Below are positions 8,108 to 15,249 of a stretch of DNA of 19,282 nt, piece by piece. A program made the position numbers and the translations under genes. Each line of letters opens with the position of its first letter. Position 1 is the stretch's first letter. The DNA is from Bin87 sp034428455 (lineage in GTDB: Bacteria > Chloroflexota > Dehalococcoidia > Lucifugimonadales > UBA3495). Where the stretch lies: positions 1 to 19,282 of the forward strand of contig DAOUHZ010000074.1 of NCBI GenBank assembly GCA_034428455.1, read 5' to 3'. The notes beneath the pieces are model-generated. The model saw only the letters and a list, made by a program, of their open reading frames with translations, was not told where the DNA came from and ran no database searches.

Positions 8108-8662
8108 ATGGCAGCACCTTTCAACAGTGTGTCGGAAGCGCAGGATCGGGTCAATGAACTGACAGAGCACGAGCAGGAACTGGTAGCGCGGATCGCCAAT
8201 CTTCAAGAGGAGATGGCCTCGGTAACCGACATGAAAATGGGCACGCTTAGGTGGATTCGGTCAAAACGCGCCTCGTCCGGCGGGAGCAATCGGCCAATCA
8301 CCATCGAGGACATCAGGCATTGCCGTACCCAGCGGGCGGTACTTAGGGAGTGGGGCCTGCGAAACGGCGGTTACGCTAGGATCACAGATGTGGCCGAATT
8401 CATCATGGAGACCAACTTACCTGATGGAACAAAGGAAAGCGTGCGCTCCTCGCTGACCAACTACGTCAAGGACAGCGAACTGTGGGAGTACCACTCGCCG
8501 GGCGTTTACGTCCTGCTGGAAGCAATCGGGTCAGACGATGCTCGTCACGCCGACCGCAACGGAGAGCATCAACCGAAATCAGACGTCGAACCGGATGGCG
8601 ATGCCTCGCCTCCGACCGGGCCATTTGCGGTGGTCAGTGATGACCAAAAACAATGTGCGTAA
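8108..8662 (+). CDS. Coiled-coil plus winged-helix-like protein, possible regulator
   Basis: The product is 184 aa and not assigned to a named family. Residues about 8-45 form a charged heptad-like helix (VSEAQDRVNELTEHEQELVA onward), suitable for dimerisation. Residues about 60-140 look like a winged helix: a helix around CRTQRAVLREWGLRN, GYARITDVAEFIM, a recognition-helix-like SVRSSLTNYVKD and a wing WEYHSPGVYVLL, resembling HARE-HTH-type or BrxR-like folds by eye. The last 40 residues are polar, acidic and proline-rich, probably disordered. The ATG has a near-perfect AAGGAGGG five bases before it. The gene points away from the restriction-modification gene across a palindrome-rich region, the usual layout of a controller gene, and it is followed by a terminator at 8772-8807. 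A regulatory role is inference; it could instead be cargo of the adjacent transposon. Confidence 0.65.
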   Translation: MAAPFNSVSEAQDRVNELTEHEQELVARIANLQEEMASVTDMKMGTLRWIRSKRASSGGSNRPITIEDIRHCRTQRAVLREWGLRNGGYARITDVAEFIMETNLPDGTKESVRSSLTNYVKDSELWEYHSPGVYVLLEAIGSDDARHADRNGEHQPKSDVEPDGDASPPTGPFAVVSDDQKQCA

Positions 8663-8738
8663 AGGACTTCTCGCACATTTCGTGAGCACGAGAATGTTGC
8701 AAACATGACACTCTTGTGTAGAGAAATCATGCACAAAA

Positions 8739-8747
8739 TGGTACAAT
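8739..8747 (+). promoter_or_regulatory. Candidate extended -10 promoter for the transposase
   Basis: TGGTACAAT gives an extended -10 element (TG-N-TACAAT), about 90 bases before the transposase start. No good -35 is placed 17 bases upstream, which is acceptable for extended -10 promoters. Transcripts from here would immediately run into the hairpin at 8772-8807. Confidence 0.35.
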
Positions 8748-8771
8748 TGTTCGTGATTAGATAGAGCAGTT

Positions 8772-8807
8772 GGACTGCCGCAGTTGCAGCCGCGACAGTC
8801 CTATTTT
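8772..8807 (+). terminator. Rho-independent terminator-like hairpin between the 8108 gene and the transposase
   Basis: GGACTG (8772-8777) pairs with CAGTCC (8796-8801). After one mismatch the stem continues with CGC/GCG around a 10-base loop, and the 3' side is followed by TATTTT. It would end transcription of the gene at 8108. Since the candidate transposase promoter lies upstream of it, it may also damp transposase expression, a common insertion-sequence strategy. Confidence 0.6.
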
Positions 8808-8836
8808 GCTCGCCTCCAGACGGCTAAATCCTTTCG

Positions 8837-10552
8837 GTGAGCACTTTGGATGATAGACCACATCAGAGTGAACCGCAACAAACCAAGGTAGATGACAGAC
8901 TCGACGGGTTGGACATGACCCGGCTGAATCAGTTCCTGTTCAAACTGCTTCCAGTCAAGCGACGCCGCGACCCTTCCTCGCCCCATTATCGTCTGACGTT
9001 GGTGACTTTCCTGCTTTCCGAGTACCGCAAATTGGAAGATGACGGCGAAACCCTACAACTGTTTCCGCTCCTTGATCAGCTGAGATCAGAGCCAGAACTC
9101 GCTGAAGCCTTCGGTTTCGCGAAGGGCGTCCCACCCGAGCGCTGGGTGGTGCTGACACACCGCAAACTGGTCGACCACTGGAGCGCCCTGTGTGCCGTGC
9201 TACCGTGGCTGGTCTGCAAACCTGCCCGTGTTCTAGATATGCACTCCGACCGGTCCGGTTTGATCGCCAGAGTGAAGAAGCTGAAGGCGTACGGGCTAGA
9301 AGACGCTGTGCAGCGGATGTTCCGTGGAGCGGGCAAAGGGCCCGAGCTGTACGACCGGTTGCCGATGGTAACCGTGCTGCTGGCCTCCTATGACCCCGAC
9401 ATCAAGGGCGTGGCGAACATGACCGCGCTGGTTGACACGTTGCGCGAGGATGCGTCCCTGCGGGAGATTTGCGGGTTCACCGACCTGGTGCCCAGCCGCC
9501 CGACGTTCGTTCGGACCCTTGAAGTCATGGAGCAGGCAGGGATCTGGCAAATCCTAGAGGAGATCAAGCACCAAGCTGTCGATGAGCGACAGTCCAGAGA
9601 CCCGAAGTTCGCGCGGTGCGTGGCGGTGGACTCCACTGTGATACCGGCCTACTGCAATCCGAATCGCAAGACTGTCAGGTACCGGGCCGAGGGTTGTGAT
9701 CCCGAAACCTGCGAGTGGTGCCGGAAATGTCGCGGGGATCCGAAACGGTGCGCCTGCGCGTGCAGTGATCCGGAGGCGAGTTGGATCAAGAAATATGACG
9801 CTCGCGCCCCCAAGGGCTACATCTGGGTCTGGGGATACAAATACCACATGCTGGTTGACGTGGAAACTGGCGATGAGATCGTGGGGATACTGACCAATGG
9901 CAGGACCGGCGACAGTCCGATGTTGCGCGCGCTGATCCGGCAGGCCGAAGCGAGGTTCCCGTGGTTTGCGCCGGAGCTGCTGCTGGCCGACCGCGGTTAC
10001 GACAGTCGGAAGAACGTGGAGTTCCTGAATGCCCGCGGCATCCACACCGTCATTCCCAAGCGGGAACTGGGCAAGGGCCGATTTCACCACAAGGTCTACA
10101 ATCACCAGGGGGTTCCGACCTGCAAGCACGGCAACCTCATGCAGTACGTCCGCACCGACGTGCTCACCGAGAGCTACGTGTACGTGCGCGCCGAAGAGTG
10201 CGACGGTCTAGAGGATTGCCTACGGCGTGAGGCGGATCCTCTGCCTGTGGCATACAGCGTTCACGGCAACGAGGTTTGGGTTGATCCCCGCATGGACCCT
10301 TGGGTCTTCGGCTATCCGTACCGGCATGGCAGCGAAGAATTTGACACGCTATACCTCTACCGGTTGGCGGTGGAACGTACTTTCGGCGACATGAAGAAAC
10401 CGGGCCGGCTGACCCAGTTTCAGTTCCGCGGCGAGGCCCGTGTGCGCCTGCATTCAATCATGTGCACAGTGATGGAGCAGATCGCGATAGTGGTGGCACT
10501 TGACCAGCGGGACGAGGCGAGGCAGGTTGCTCAGTTAGCACTCGCGGCGTAG
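8837..10552 (+). CDS. DDE transposase, IS1182/IS4-like, with cysteine-rich insertion
   Basis: The 571-aa product should cut and join transposon ends through an RNase H-like DDE domain. The triad is visible: D265 in CVAVDSTVIP, D385 in LLLADRGYDS and E513 in RLAVERTFGDMKK, the last with the Y...R...E spacing of the IS4/IS5/IS1182 group. Between the first two acidic residues sits a cysteine cluster (C287, C292, C295, C298, C305, C307, C309), probably zinc-binding. Upstream there are two copies of the InsH/DUF772-type N-terminal module: FPLLDQLRSEP..AFGF..VPP (about 76-110) and ALVDTLREDA..ICGF..VPSRPTF (about 197-230). The start is GTG at 8837 without a clear ribosome site; an ATG at codon 27 is the alternative. 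The frame is intact, so the element may be active. The exact family is uncertain. Confidence 0.85.
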   Translation: MSTLDDRPHQSEPQQTKVDDRLDGLDMTRLNQFLFKLLPVKRRRDPSSPHYRLTLVTFLLSEYRKLEDDGETLQLFPLLDQLRSEPELAEAFGFAKGVPPERWVVLTHRKLVDHWSALCAVLPWLVCKPARVLDMHSDRSGLIARVKKLKAYGLEDAVQRMFRGAGKGPELYDRLPMVTVLLASYDPDIKGVANMTALVDTLREDASLREICGFTDLVPSRPTFVRTLEVMEQAGIWQILEEIKHQAVDERQSRDPKFARCVAVDSTVIPAYCNPNRKTVRYRAEGCDPETCEWCRKCRGDPKRCACACSDPEASWIKKYDARAPKGYIWVWGYKYHMLVDVETGDEIVGILTNGRTGDSPMLRALIRQAEARFPWFAPELLLADRGYDSRKNVEFLNARGIHTVIPKRELGKGRFHHKVYNHQGVPTCKHGNLMQYVRTDVLTESYVYVRAEECDGLEDCLRREADPLPVAYSVHGNEVWVDPRMDPWVFGYPYRHGSEEFDTLYLYRLAVERTFGDMKKPGRLTQFQFRGEARVRLHSIMCTVMEQIAIVVALDQRDEARQVAQLALAA

Positions 10553-10587
10553 TCGGGCCAGAACGAACTGGAAGCGGTGAGTAACGG

Positions 10588-10606
10588 CGAACGCGGGTAG
10601 CGTTCG
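10588..10606. repeat. Inverted repeat downstream of the transposase
   Basis: CGAACGC (10588-10594) and GCGTTCG (10600-10606) form a perfect 7-bp stem with a 5-base loop, followed by TTCGGTCCGGTCCGAA-type symmetry up to about 10618. It lies 36 bases after the transposase stop and could be a subterminal transposase-binding structure or part of the 3' end of the mRNA. Confidence 0.4.
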
Positions 10607-10630
10607 GTCCGGTCCGAATGAGTTGATGTG

Positions 10631-10665
10631 AGCCACCCGCGCCCTTGTCGGCACGGGTGGCTTTT
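10631..10665 (+). terminator. Rho-independent terminator of the transposase gene
   Basis: AGCCACCCG (10631-10639) pairs perfectly with CGGGTGGCT (10654-10662) around a 14-base loop and is followed by a T run (cTTTTgc). It stands 79 bases after the transposase stop on the same strand. Confidence 0.75.
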
Positions 10666-10889
10666 GCGTTGGGCGGGGTAGGCTGGGCCAGTATGGGATC
10701 TCTCTTGTCGAACTGAGGGCGGGCAACCATCATGTCCACCACGGAGTGTCGCATCGGGGTCTCCAGAGGGCCTGACGCGGCGATCTCAGGGTATTTTTCG
10801 AGGCCGAATCTCCATTCCGCTTTTCGTAGGTGATTTGGTCGTATTCATGCACCAAAACCTACTATGCGGCGTTTTGCGTTTTACGTTTC
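10666..10889. other. Gene-free stretch between the mobile segment and the truncated surface-protein gene
   Basis: No credible coding frame was seen here; the longest short frames have neither ribosome sites nor protein-like composition. The stretch becomes AT-rich from about 10790. It contains the right copy of the 10-bp repeat (10821-10830) and leads to the point, near 10905-10915, where the neighbouring surface protein loses its expected sequence. It is probably the flank or end of an inserted element. Confidence 0.4.
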
Positions 10890-11657
10890 CTACTTGAACA
10901 AAGCTACAATATAGGGGGGCGGGTAAGTTGGCGTGCCGGAAACTGTCAGACCGTCAGTCAGCTCTATCGCGACCTCCAAGTCAATCGGCGGTGGGGTATG
11001 GCCAATGAAACCTCCAGGCCTATCTCTATCAGTGGTGATGGTGAAGTCAACGGTGTCCCCCGGTGAAGGGGCAGGGTTGTCCACCGACACGGCAACTGAA
11101 TAATTCCCCACCACCTGTCTACGCGAACCACCTAGAGTAGAGTAATCGTATGACCAGACCCGATATGTGTTGTTGCTGAGATTGCTATCGTAGGATGATG
11201 TGGTGACCTCTCCGAAGAATTCATGTGGGTCGAAGGTATTAACAAACGTTGGGGCACGAGTGCCCTCATGGGTTACTTCCGCAGCAACCTTTTCGCGTTG
11301 CAGCCCTCCGAGCGCGGGAATGGTCCAGTGGAGGGATGTTCCAACCAGAGACGCGCTTCCGACCGGCACTTCCGGTAACCCCAAATATCCGAAAGTGCTT
11401 TTGTCGGGGGACACGACGTCCACTACGACTACCACGTCATAGGCGGCCCTGGACCCGTGGTTCACAACGATAATGTTTAATTGGTGAGATAGAATTGCTG
11501 AAATATCGTCAGGAACTTCCAAGACTAAACCCAGGTCAACATAGTCACGGTCCTCCCCGTCCTGCCCTTGGGCGTGGGGAACAGGCTGGCCCAGGAAAGC
11601 GGCGGCCGGCGTAATGCACAGAGCCAGCAACCATATTGTCCAGGGTCGGATAATCAT
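10890..11657 (-). CDS. Exported DUF11/CARDB-like repeat protein, probably truncated at its C-terminus
   Basis: The 255-aa product has a signal peptide (residues 1 to about 30, hydrophobic WTIWLLALCITPAAAF) followed by a beta-sandwich repeat of DUF11/CARDB type. The first repeat, about 38-175, is complete and ends in the usual LSNNTYRV. A second begins at about 187 (YSVAVSVDNPAPSPGDTVDF) but stops after DGLTVSGTPTYPPP, where a DUF11 repeat normally continues for another 40-60 residues. The last residues, YIVALFK, and the AT-rich DNA behind them look like foreign sequence, so the original 3' end was probably lost to the neighbouring mobile segment near 10905-10915. The ATG at 11657 has GGGGA about eight bases upstream. 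It lies 59 bases after the 715-aa surface-protein gene and likely forms an operon with it. The presumed role is cell-surface or adhesive. Confidence 0.7.
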   Translation of the reverse strand: MIIRPWTIWLLALCITPAAAFLGQPVPHAQGQDGEDRDYVDLGLVLEVPDDISAILSHQLNIIVVNHGSRAAYDVVVVVDVVSPDKSTFGYLGLPEVPVGSASLVGTSLHWTIPALGGLQREKVAAEVTHEGTRAPTFVNTFDPHEFFGEVTTSSYDSNLSNNTYRVWSYDYSTLGGSRRQVVGNYSVAVSVDNPAPSPGDTVDFTITTDRDRPGGFIGHTPPPIDLEVAIELTDGLTVSGTPTYPPPYIVALFK

Positions 11658-11676
11658 CGTTTAGTCCCCAAAGCAT

Positions 11677-11704
11677 GGTCGGGCCGAGGCGTCAAGCCCC
11701 GACC
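11677..11704. repeat. Hairpin between the two surface-protein genes
   Basis: GGTCGGG (11677-11683) and CCCGACC (11698-11704) form a perfect 7-bp stem in the 59-base gap between the 715-aa and 255-aa genes. There is no T run on the minus-strand side, so it is more likely an mRNA-stabilising or partial-attenuation hairpin than a full terminator. Confidence 0.4.
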
Positions 11705-11716
11705 CGACCAATGTTG

Positions 11717-13864
11717 CTAATTGTCGGTCCAAGTCACCTGGATGGTGTTCGACGTGTACGTGTGGTAAACGCCGTCCTCTTCGTAAACCAACTTGAGGTA
11801 GTACGACCTGGTGCCAGCCGTTGAATGGTTGTAGATGGTGGTGAGGCCAGAACCTCCGATGATGTGTGACCCATCTTCATGCCACTGGTACGCAGTGGTA
11901 TACGTACACGTGGGTGGTCCTTCGTTGGTAGTGGCGGTCAGATGGACGGATTGTCCGGTTGGCAACGTACTGCGGTCGGCAGTCAGGCTAACGGTCACGC
12001 TGGTTACGTCGGTCAACTGGATGTCCAACCCCAGAATGTCGTCAATTTCCGTATCGGTGTTGCCGTCGGTGTCCTTGCCGTCGCTCACGTGCAAGGTCAG
12101 GTTATAGTTAGCCTGACACTCGTAGTTCAGGTCGGCCCCTTGGGCTACCGTCACGTTACCCGCGTTGTCCACCTGGAACTTGCCGGCGCCAGTGCCCTCA
12201 ATGGTGAAGGTGTGCGAGGCATCGTCGGGGTCTCGGAGCAACACCGGGCCAACTACCGCAGTGCCAGCCGCCGAGTTCTCAGCGATCGTGGCTTCAGTCC
12301 TGAACATCGGGTTCACGTTGGCCTGGTCCGCGACGGTGGTTGTGACCGTATTCATGTCGTTCGACGGATTCGGGTCCAACACCGGCACTTGGTATTCCTT
12401 TGCGACCTTCTGGCCATCCTTGGATTCCGTGATCTCCACGGTCTCTGTGGCGGAAATCGTCGCTTTCACGGTCAACTCCTGCCCATGAGTTTCCGCCGCC
12501 ACCGTGGCCGTGATGGTAAGCGTGGCCGTTTGGGGGCACTCAGGTTCGGGTGGGTCGGCGTCGAGTTTGGCAGGTTCGGCCGGATTGCACATGCTACCGA
12601 TCGTCCAAACCCCGTCCGAATAGGTCCCCTTTGTTACTGTGTCAACCGTTGGGGACACCAATCCGGAGGGAAGGTCCACCGTCACCTTGGTGTCGGGAGC
12701 CGTGCTTGGACCGCCATTGCTGGCGTTAATCGTAATGGTGACGTTGTCGCCGGGGTCCAGGGTGGTGTCGCCGGACGCCAGCGCCGGCTCAACGGACGCG
12801 CTAACGCTGAGGTCGGCCTCTGCGCCTATGTGGATAGTGTACTCCCGCACGTCGTCGTTCACGCTCAGTTCCTTGGCTATTGGATCCAAGCCACCCAGCT
12901 TGGTGGGATCTTGCTCAGGGTCCCCCGTGATATGCACCTGGAATTCGTACGTGCCTCGGCTGGTGAAAAACCACATGGGGCGGGCGTACCCTCCGGGCTC
13001 TACTCGCATCGTGGCGGTGCGCGCATCGGCCGAATTCCAGTGGGCAGCACTCGCGCTGGTTGCGGCGGCGTCATAGGCGTCGTACGCGAGCGTGTATCTC
13101 GGGTCCTGCTTGTCGATATCAATCTGGTGGATGTGGTCAAGGTGGTACACGATACCGCCTTGTTCATCACCATCGTCGTCAACGGAAACGCCAACCCAGT
13201 CCGCGGCATTGAGCAGGGCGGCGGAGAAGCTGAGGCACAGGCCAACCTCCGAGAGGTCTCCGTCGGGAGGACACGCCGGCAGCGCCCACACGATGCCGTC
13301 GCCCACATCATTGCCGCCGCCATCGGTGCCGCGGCCTTCCAAAGCCTCGGCGCGCCACAAATCCGGATACTTCTCCTTTGTATAGACCGTGTCGGCCGCG
13401 CTCAGATCCACCTTCGCGCTGTTCGGGATGTGGATGACTGTTTCCGCAATGTCGATGTTGGACGGGGAGCGAGTATCGCTACTCGACACCGTAGGGGGGC
13501 AGGAGGAGTTGGTCAGTTCCAACTCTTCGGGGTTCCACCACACGTCGAACAGGGCGACGTGGCCGGAATCGACCACGGCGGCGGCCTCAGTATTGGGATT
13601 GTCCCCCTTTCCGGGGCAGGGCTCAGGCGTGGCAATAGTTCTCGGGACGGGCGTAGGCGAGGGTTCAGGATCGCCGTCGTCTGGTTCGTCCTCTTGTTGT
13701 ACCGGCCGAAGGTCGATGCTTCCGCCGCCGTCGGGCGCCAGGGATGCGGTGGTGGCCTGGGCCGGACCGCTGCCGGACAGCAGCATCACGGCAGCCACGG
13801 CGACGATGGCCAGGGCGGCCACCGCCAGGGTCAGTTGTTTCGGTTTTTTGGTTATGGCGTTCAT
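11717..13864 (-). CDS. Large exported multidomain surface protein (choice-of-anchor M-like, DUF11, cadherin-like, Ig-like)
   Basis: The 715-aa product carries an N-terminal signal or anchor (KKPKQ then a hydrophobic stretch, 11-30) and an acidic, proline-rich spacer, about 56-82. Residues about 95-345 resemble the choice-of-anchor M / surface-anchored-protein domain: HLDHIHQIDID (241-251) and ARPMWFFTSRGTYEFQVHI (294-312), plus scattered cysteines. Residues about 349-512 are a DUF11 repeat (ADLSVSASVEP, NGGPSTAPDTKVTVDLPSG, YSDGVWTIG, NPSNDMNTVTTTV). Residues about 515-620 are cadherin-like (NPMF, ATIAENSAAGTAVV, LRDPDD, DLNYE, NLTLHVSDG). Residues about 622-712 form an Ig-like beta domain. 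It is probably displayed on the cell surface for adhesion or protection; no enzymatic motif is visible. It is first in a two-gene minus-strand unit and is divergent from the Crp-type regulator, which may control it. A long open frame on the opposite strand is a composition artefact. Confidence 0.85.
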   Translation of the reverse strand: MNAITKKPKQLTLAVAALAIVAVAAVMLLSGSGPAQATTASLAPDGGGSIDLRPVQQEDEPDDGDPEPSPTPVPRTIATPEPCPGKGDNPNTEAAAVVDSGHVALFDVWWNPEELELTNSSCPPTVSSSDTRSPSNIDIAETVIHIPNSAKVDLSAADTVYTKEKYPDLWRAEALEGRGTDGGGNDVGDGIVWALPACPPDGDLSEVGLCLSFSAALLNAADWVGVSVDDDGDEQGGIVYHLDHIHQIDIDKQDPRYTLAYDAYDAAATSASAAHWNSADARTATMRVEPGGYARPMWFFTSRGTYEFQVHITGDPEQDPTKLGGLDPIAKELSVNDDVREYTIHIGAEADLSVSASVEPALASGDTTLDPGDNVTITINASNGGPSTAPDTKVTVDLPSGLVSPTVDTVTKGTYSDGVWTIGSMCNPAEPAKLDADPPEPECPQTATLTITATVAAETHGQELTVKATISATETVEITESKDGQKVAKEYQVPVLDPNPSNDMNTVTTTVADQANVNPMFRTEATIAENSAAGTAVVGPVLLRDPDDASHTFTIEGTGAGKFQVDNAGNVTVAQGADLNYECQANYNLTLHVSDGKDTDGNTDTEIDDILGLDIQLTDVTSVTVSLTADRSTLPTGQSVHLTATTNEGPPTCTYTTAYQWHEDGSHIIGGSGLTTIYNHSTAGTRSYYLKLVYEEDGVYHTYTSNTIQVTWTDN

Positions 13865-14064
13865 ACGTTTATCCGTGTTTCTCCAAGGGTCTGTGTTCTC
13901 TCATGCTGTTGATGGTTCGCGGTTTTCAGCTGTCCATTGGACCAACCTCCCGGCTTGATCTGCCGCCGGATGGCGGCGCCGGAAGATTGTTGCTGGCTTC
14001 ACAAACCCTGTCAGTCAAATTCGAGACACTCCCAATGCAAATTTGGAACACGGTCAACGTCAGG

Positions 14065-14086
14065 TTTTTACATACCACTGTAAAAA
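14065..14086. promoter_or_regulatory. Perfect 22-bp dyad, candidate operator
   Basis: TTTTTACA (14065-14072), a six-base spacer TACCAC, then TGTAAAAA (14079-14086). Total length and 8-6-8 geometry equal those of Crp/Fnr-family operators, although the half-site is not the E. coli TGTGA. It lies about 200 bases upstream of the 715-aa gene and 150 bases before the regulator's preferred promoter, so autoregulation and control of the surface operon are both possible. Confidence 0.5.
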
Positions 14087-14100
14087 TTCGACGTCGCAAC

Positions 14101-14121
14101 AAAAAACCCCGCAATCTGGGG
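14101..14121 (-). terminator. Weak terminator-like hairpin on the minus strand (attenuator candidate)
   Basis: Read on the minus strand: CCCC, a 7-base loop AGATTGC, GGGG and then six T residues. The stem is only four GC pairs. Its position upstream of the surface-protein gene, with no gene ending in front of it, would suit a leader attenuator or a stop for transcripts running antisense to the regulator. Confidence 0.35.
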
Positions 14122-14214
14122 CACACCAGCTGTGCAATACGCTTGACACAACCCGCGCGGACCGCGACGCCAGGATAGACTGAAATCGTAAATATATAAC
14201 GTAAATTTAGCATA

Positions 14215-14243
14215 TTGACAGATAATATCTACGATATTAGACT
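14215..14243 (+). promoter_or_regulatory. Sigma-70-type promoter for the Crp-type regulator
   Basis: A perfect -35 TTGACA at 14215-14220 is followed after 17 bases by TAGACT (14238-14243), predicting a start near 14250. This is upstream of the ATG at 14308 that has its own ribosome site, so the TTG at 14215 is better read as part of a promoter than as a start codon. The motif is surrounded by AT-rich symmetry (ATATT at 14212-14216 and AATAT at 14224-14228). Confidence 0.55.
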
Positions 14244-14307
14244 CACCGACGCCAATCAATGGTTGGAATACGGACAAAGACGCATTATCTGGGAGGACAC
14301 GATAACT

Positions 14308-15249
14308 ATGGCGTTGGTTCTGGTGGCCGGCGAATGGTCCGACCGGTCCGAATACATCACGGGAGTGATCCGTGCCGGATACCTGGTCGGTTGGGCTGAT
14401 CCCGCTTGCGCTGCACGACCCCTCACTACCGAACGCCGTCCCCTGGGGCTGATTTGTGCTCTGGACAGCGGCAGCGACGTAGAGGCGTCCGCCTCCCTGG
14501 CCCGAACGTTGGAGTTGCCCTGGTTGGCCTGGGACTGCGCCGCCGGCGCGTCCATGGAGGCTTACCGCATGGGCGCGGTGGCGGTGTTGCCCGCCGATCT
14601 GCTCCCCGCCGACCTGGCGCAGGCCGTCTCCATGCTGCTGGATTCCGCCGAGGCCCAGGACCAATCCATTGGAGCCGGCGAGGTTCGCGACTATCACCCG
14701 CCGCAAGCAATTCCTGTGGGAGCGGACTCCGTGGTGGTCGTCCTCTCCGGTATTGTGGCCACACGCGCGCTGCATCCCGGCGGCGCGCAATCCCTGATGG
14801 GATTGTTCCGCTCCGGAGACGTTCTGCTGGCCCATCCGCACGAGTCCTGCCACGTCGAGCTGGCAGCGCACAGCGACACGCAGGTTTCGGTTCACCGTTG
14901 GCAGGATGTTGCTTTGACCAGGGAATACGCACACCGAGTGTGGCGAACCCAAACCTATCTGACCGCCTGGTCGTCCATCCAGTCGAGATCCCGCATTGAT
15001 CACCGGTTGCTCGGTTTGTTGATGCTTCTGGCGGAACGCTTCGGCCAGCCCAAAGGGGTCGGATGGGTGGAAATAGATCTGCGGCTGACGTACCAGCAGC
15101 TCGCCGAAGCCGCGTGCGCCAGCCGCCCCACGGTTTCCAAAGCGTTGCGAGAAATGCAGCCCACGGGCGTGATTGCTTTCAGCGGCGCCGGCGACGAGCG
15201 CCGCATCCGCTTTCGCGACGATGTGGCCCGCGAGATGATGGCCTGCTAG
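14308..15249 (+). CDS. Crp/Fnr-family transcription regulator with degenerate receiver-like N-terminus
   Basis: The 313-aa product is a cytoplasmic DNA-binding protein. Residues 1-113 resemble a response-regulator receiver (MALVLVAG opening, AYRMGAVAVLPADLLPADLAQAVSMLL closing) but lack the acidic pair, a convincing phospho-acceptor aspartate and the conserved lysine, so it is a pseudo-receiver by inference. Residues about 120-205 form a cNMP-binding-like beta region (VVVVLSGIVATR, LFRSGDVLLAHP). Residues about 228-312 hold the Crp-type winged helix, with LTYQQLAEAACASRPTVSKALREM as the helix-turn-helix. The ATG at 14308 is preceded by GGGAGG eleven bases upstream and by a good promoter; the frame also stays open to a TTG at 14215, which I reject because it is the -35 box. 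It is divergent from the surface-protein operon and has a 22-bp dyad in between. Confidence 0.8.
   Translation: MALVLVAGEWSDRSEYITGVIRAGYLVGWADPACAARPLTTERRPLGLICALDSGSDVEASASLARTLELPWLAWDCAAGASMEAYRMGAVAVLPADLLPADLAQAVSMLLDSAEAQDQSIGAGEVRDYHPPQAIPVGADSVVVVLSGIVATRALHPGGAQSLMGLFRSGDVLLAHPHESCHVELAAHSDTQVSVHRWQDVALTREYAHRVWRTQTYLTAWSSIQSRSRIDHRLLGLLMLLAERFGQPKGVGWVEIDLRLTYQQLAEAACASRPTVSKALREMQPTGVIAFSGAGDERRIRFRDDVAREMMAC

Larger units (their letters stand above)
7845..10830. mobile_element. Possible transposon bounded by a 10-bp inverted repeat (weak)
   Basis: CCTACGAAAA at 7845-7854 is repeated inverted as TTTTCGTAGG at 10821-10830. The 2986-base interval would contain the 8108 gene and the transposase. 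Similarity does not extend beyond the 10 bases and no target duplication is apparent next to it, so this may be coincidence. The real ends of the transposase-bearing element are not established. Confidence 0.2.
13865..14214. promoter_or_regulatory. Intergenic region between the surface-protein operon and the Crp-type regulator
   Basis: This 350-base region is AT-rich compared with its neighbours and holds several symmetric elements, listed separately: a perfect 22-bp dyad (14065-14086), a minus-strand terminator-like hairpin (14101-14121) and a GC-rich hairpin GCCGCC/GGCGGC (13962-13977) in what would be the 5' leader of the 715-aa gene. An imperfect TGTGCAAT...TTGACACA symmetry lies at 14131-14150. 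If the leftward promoter lies in the AT-rich part near 14180-14225, the surface-protein mRNA would have a leader of over 300 bases. I compared the leader by eye with common riboswitch classes and recognised none. Confidence 0.5.

Noticed and set aside
11879..13912. A 677-codon open frame on the plus strand, opposite the 715-aa surface protein
   Set aside because: It has no recognisable domains, and the minus strand has a signal peptide and a chain of known surface domains. It is a GC-composition shadow.
14215..14307. TTG start codon at 14215 for the Crp-type regulator
   Set aside because: The TTG is part of a perfect TTGACA -35 box with a -10 17 bases later, and a better start with a ribosome site follows at 14308.
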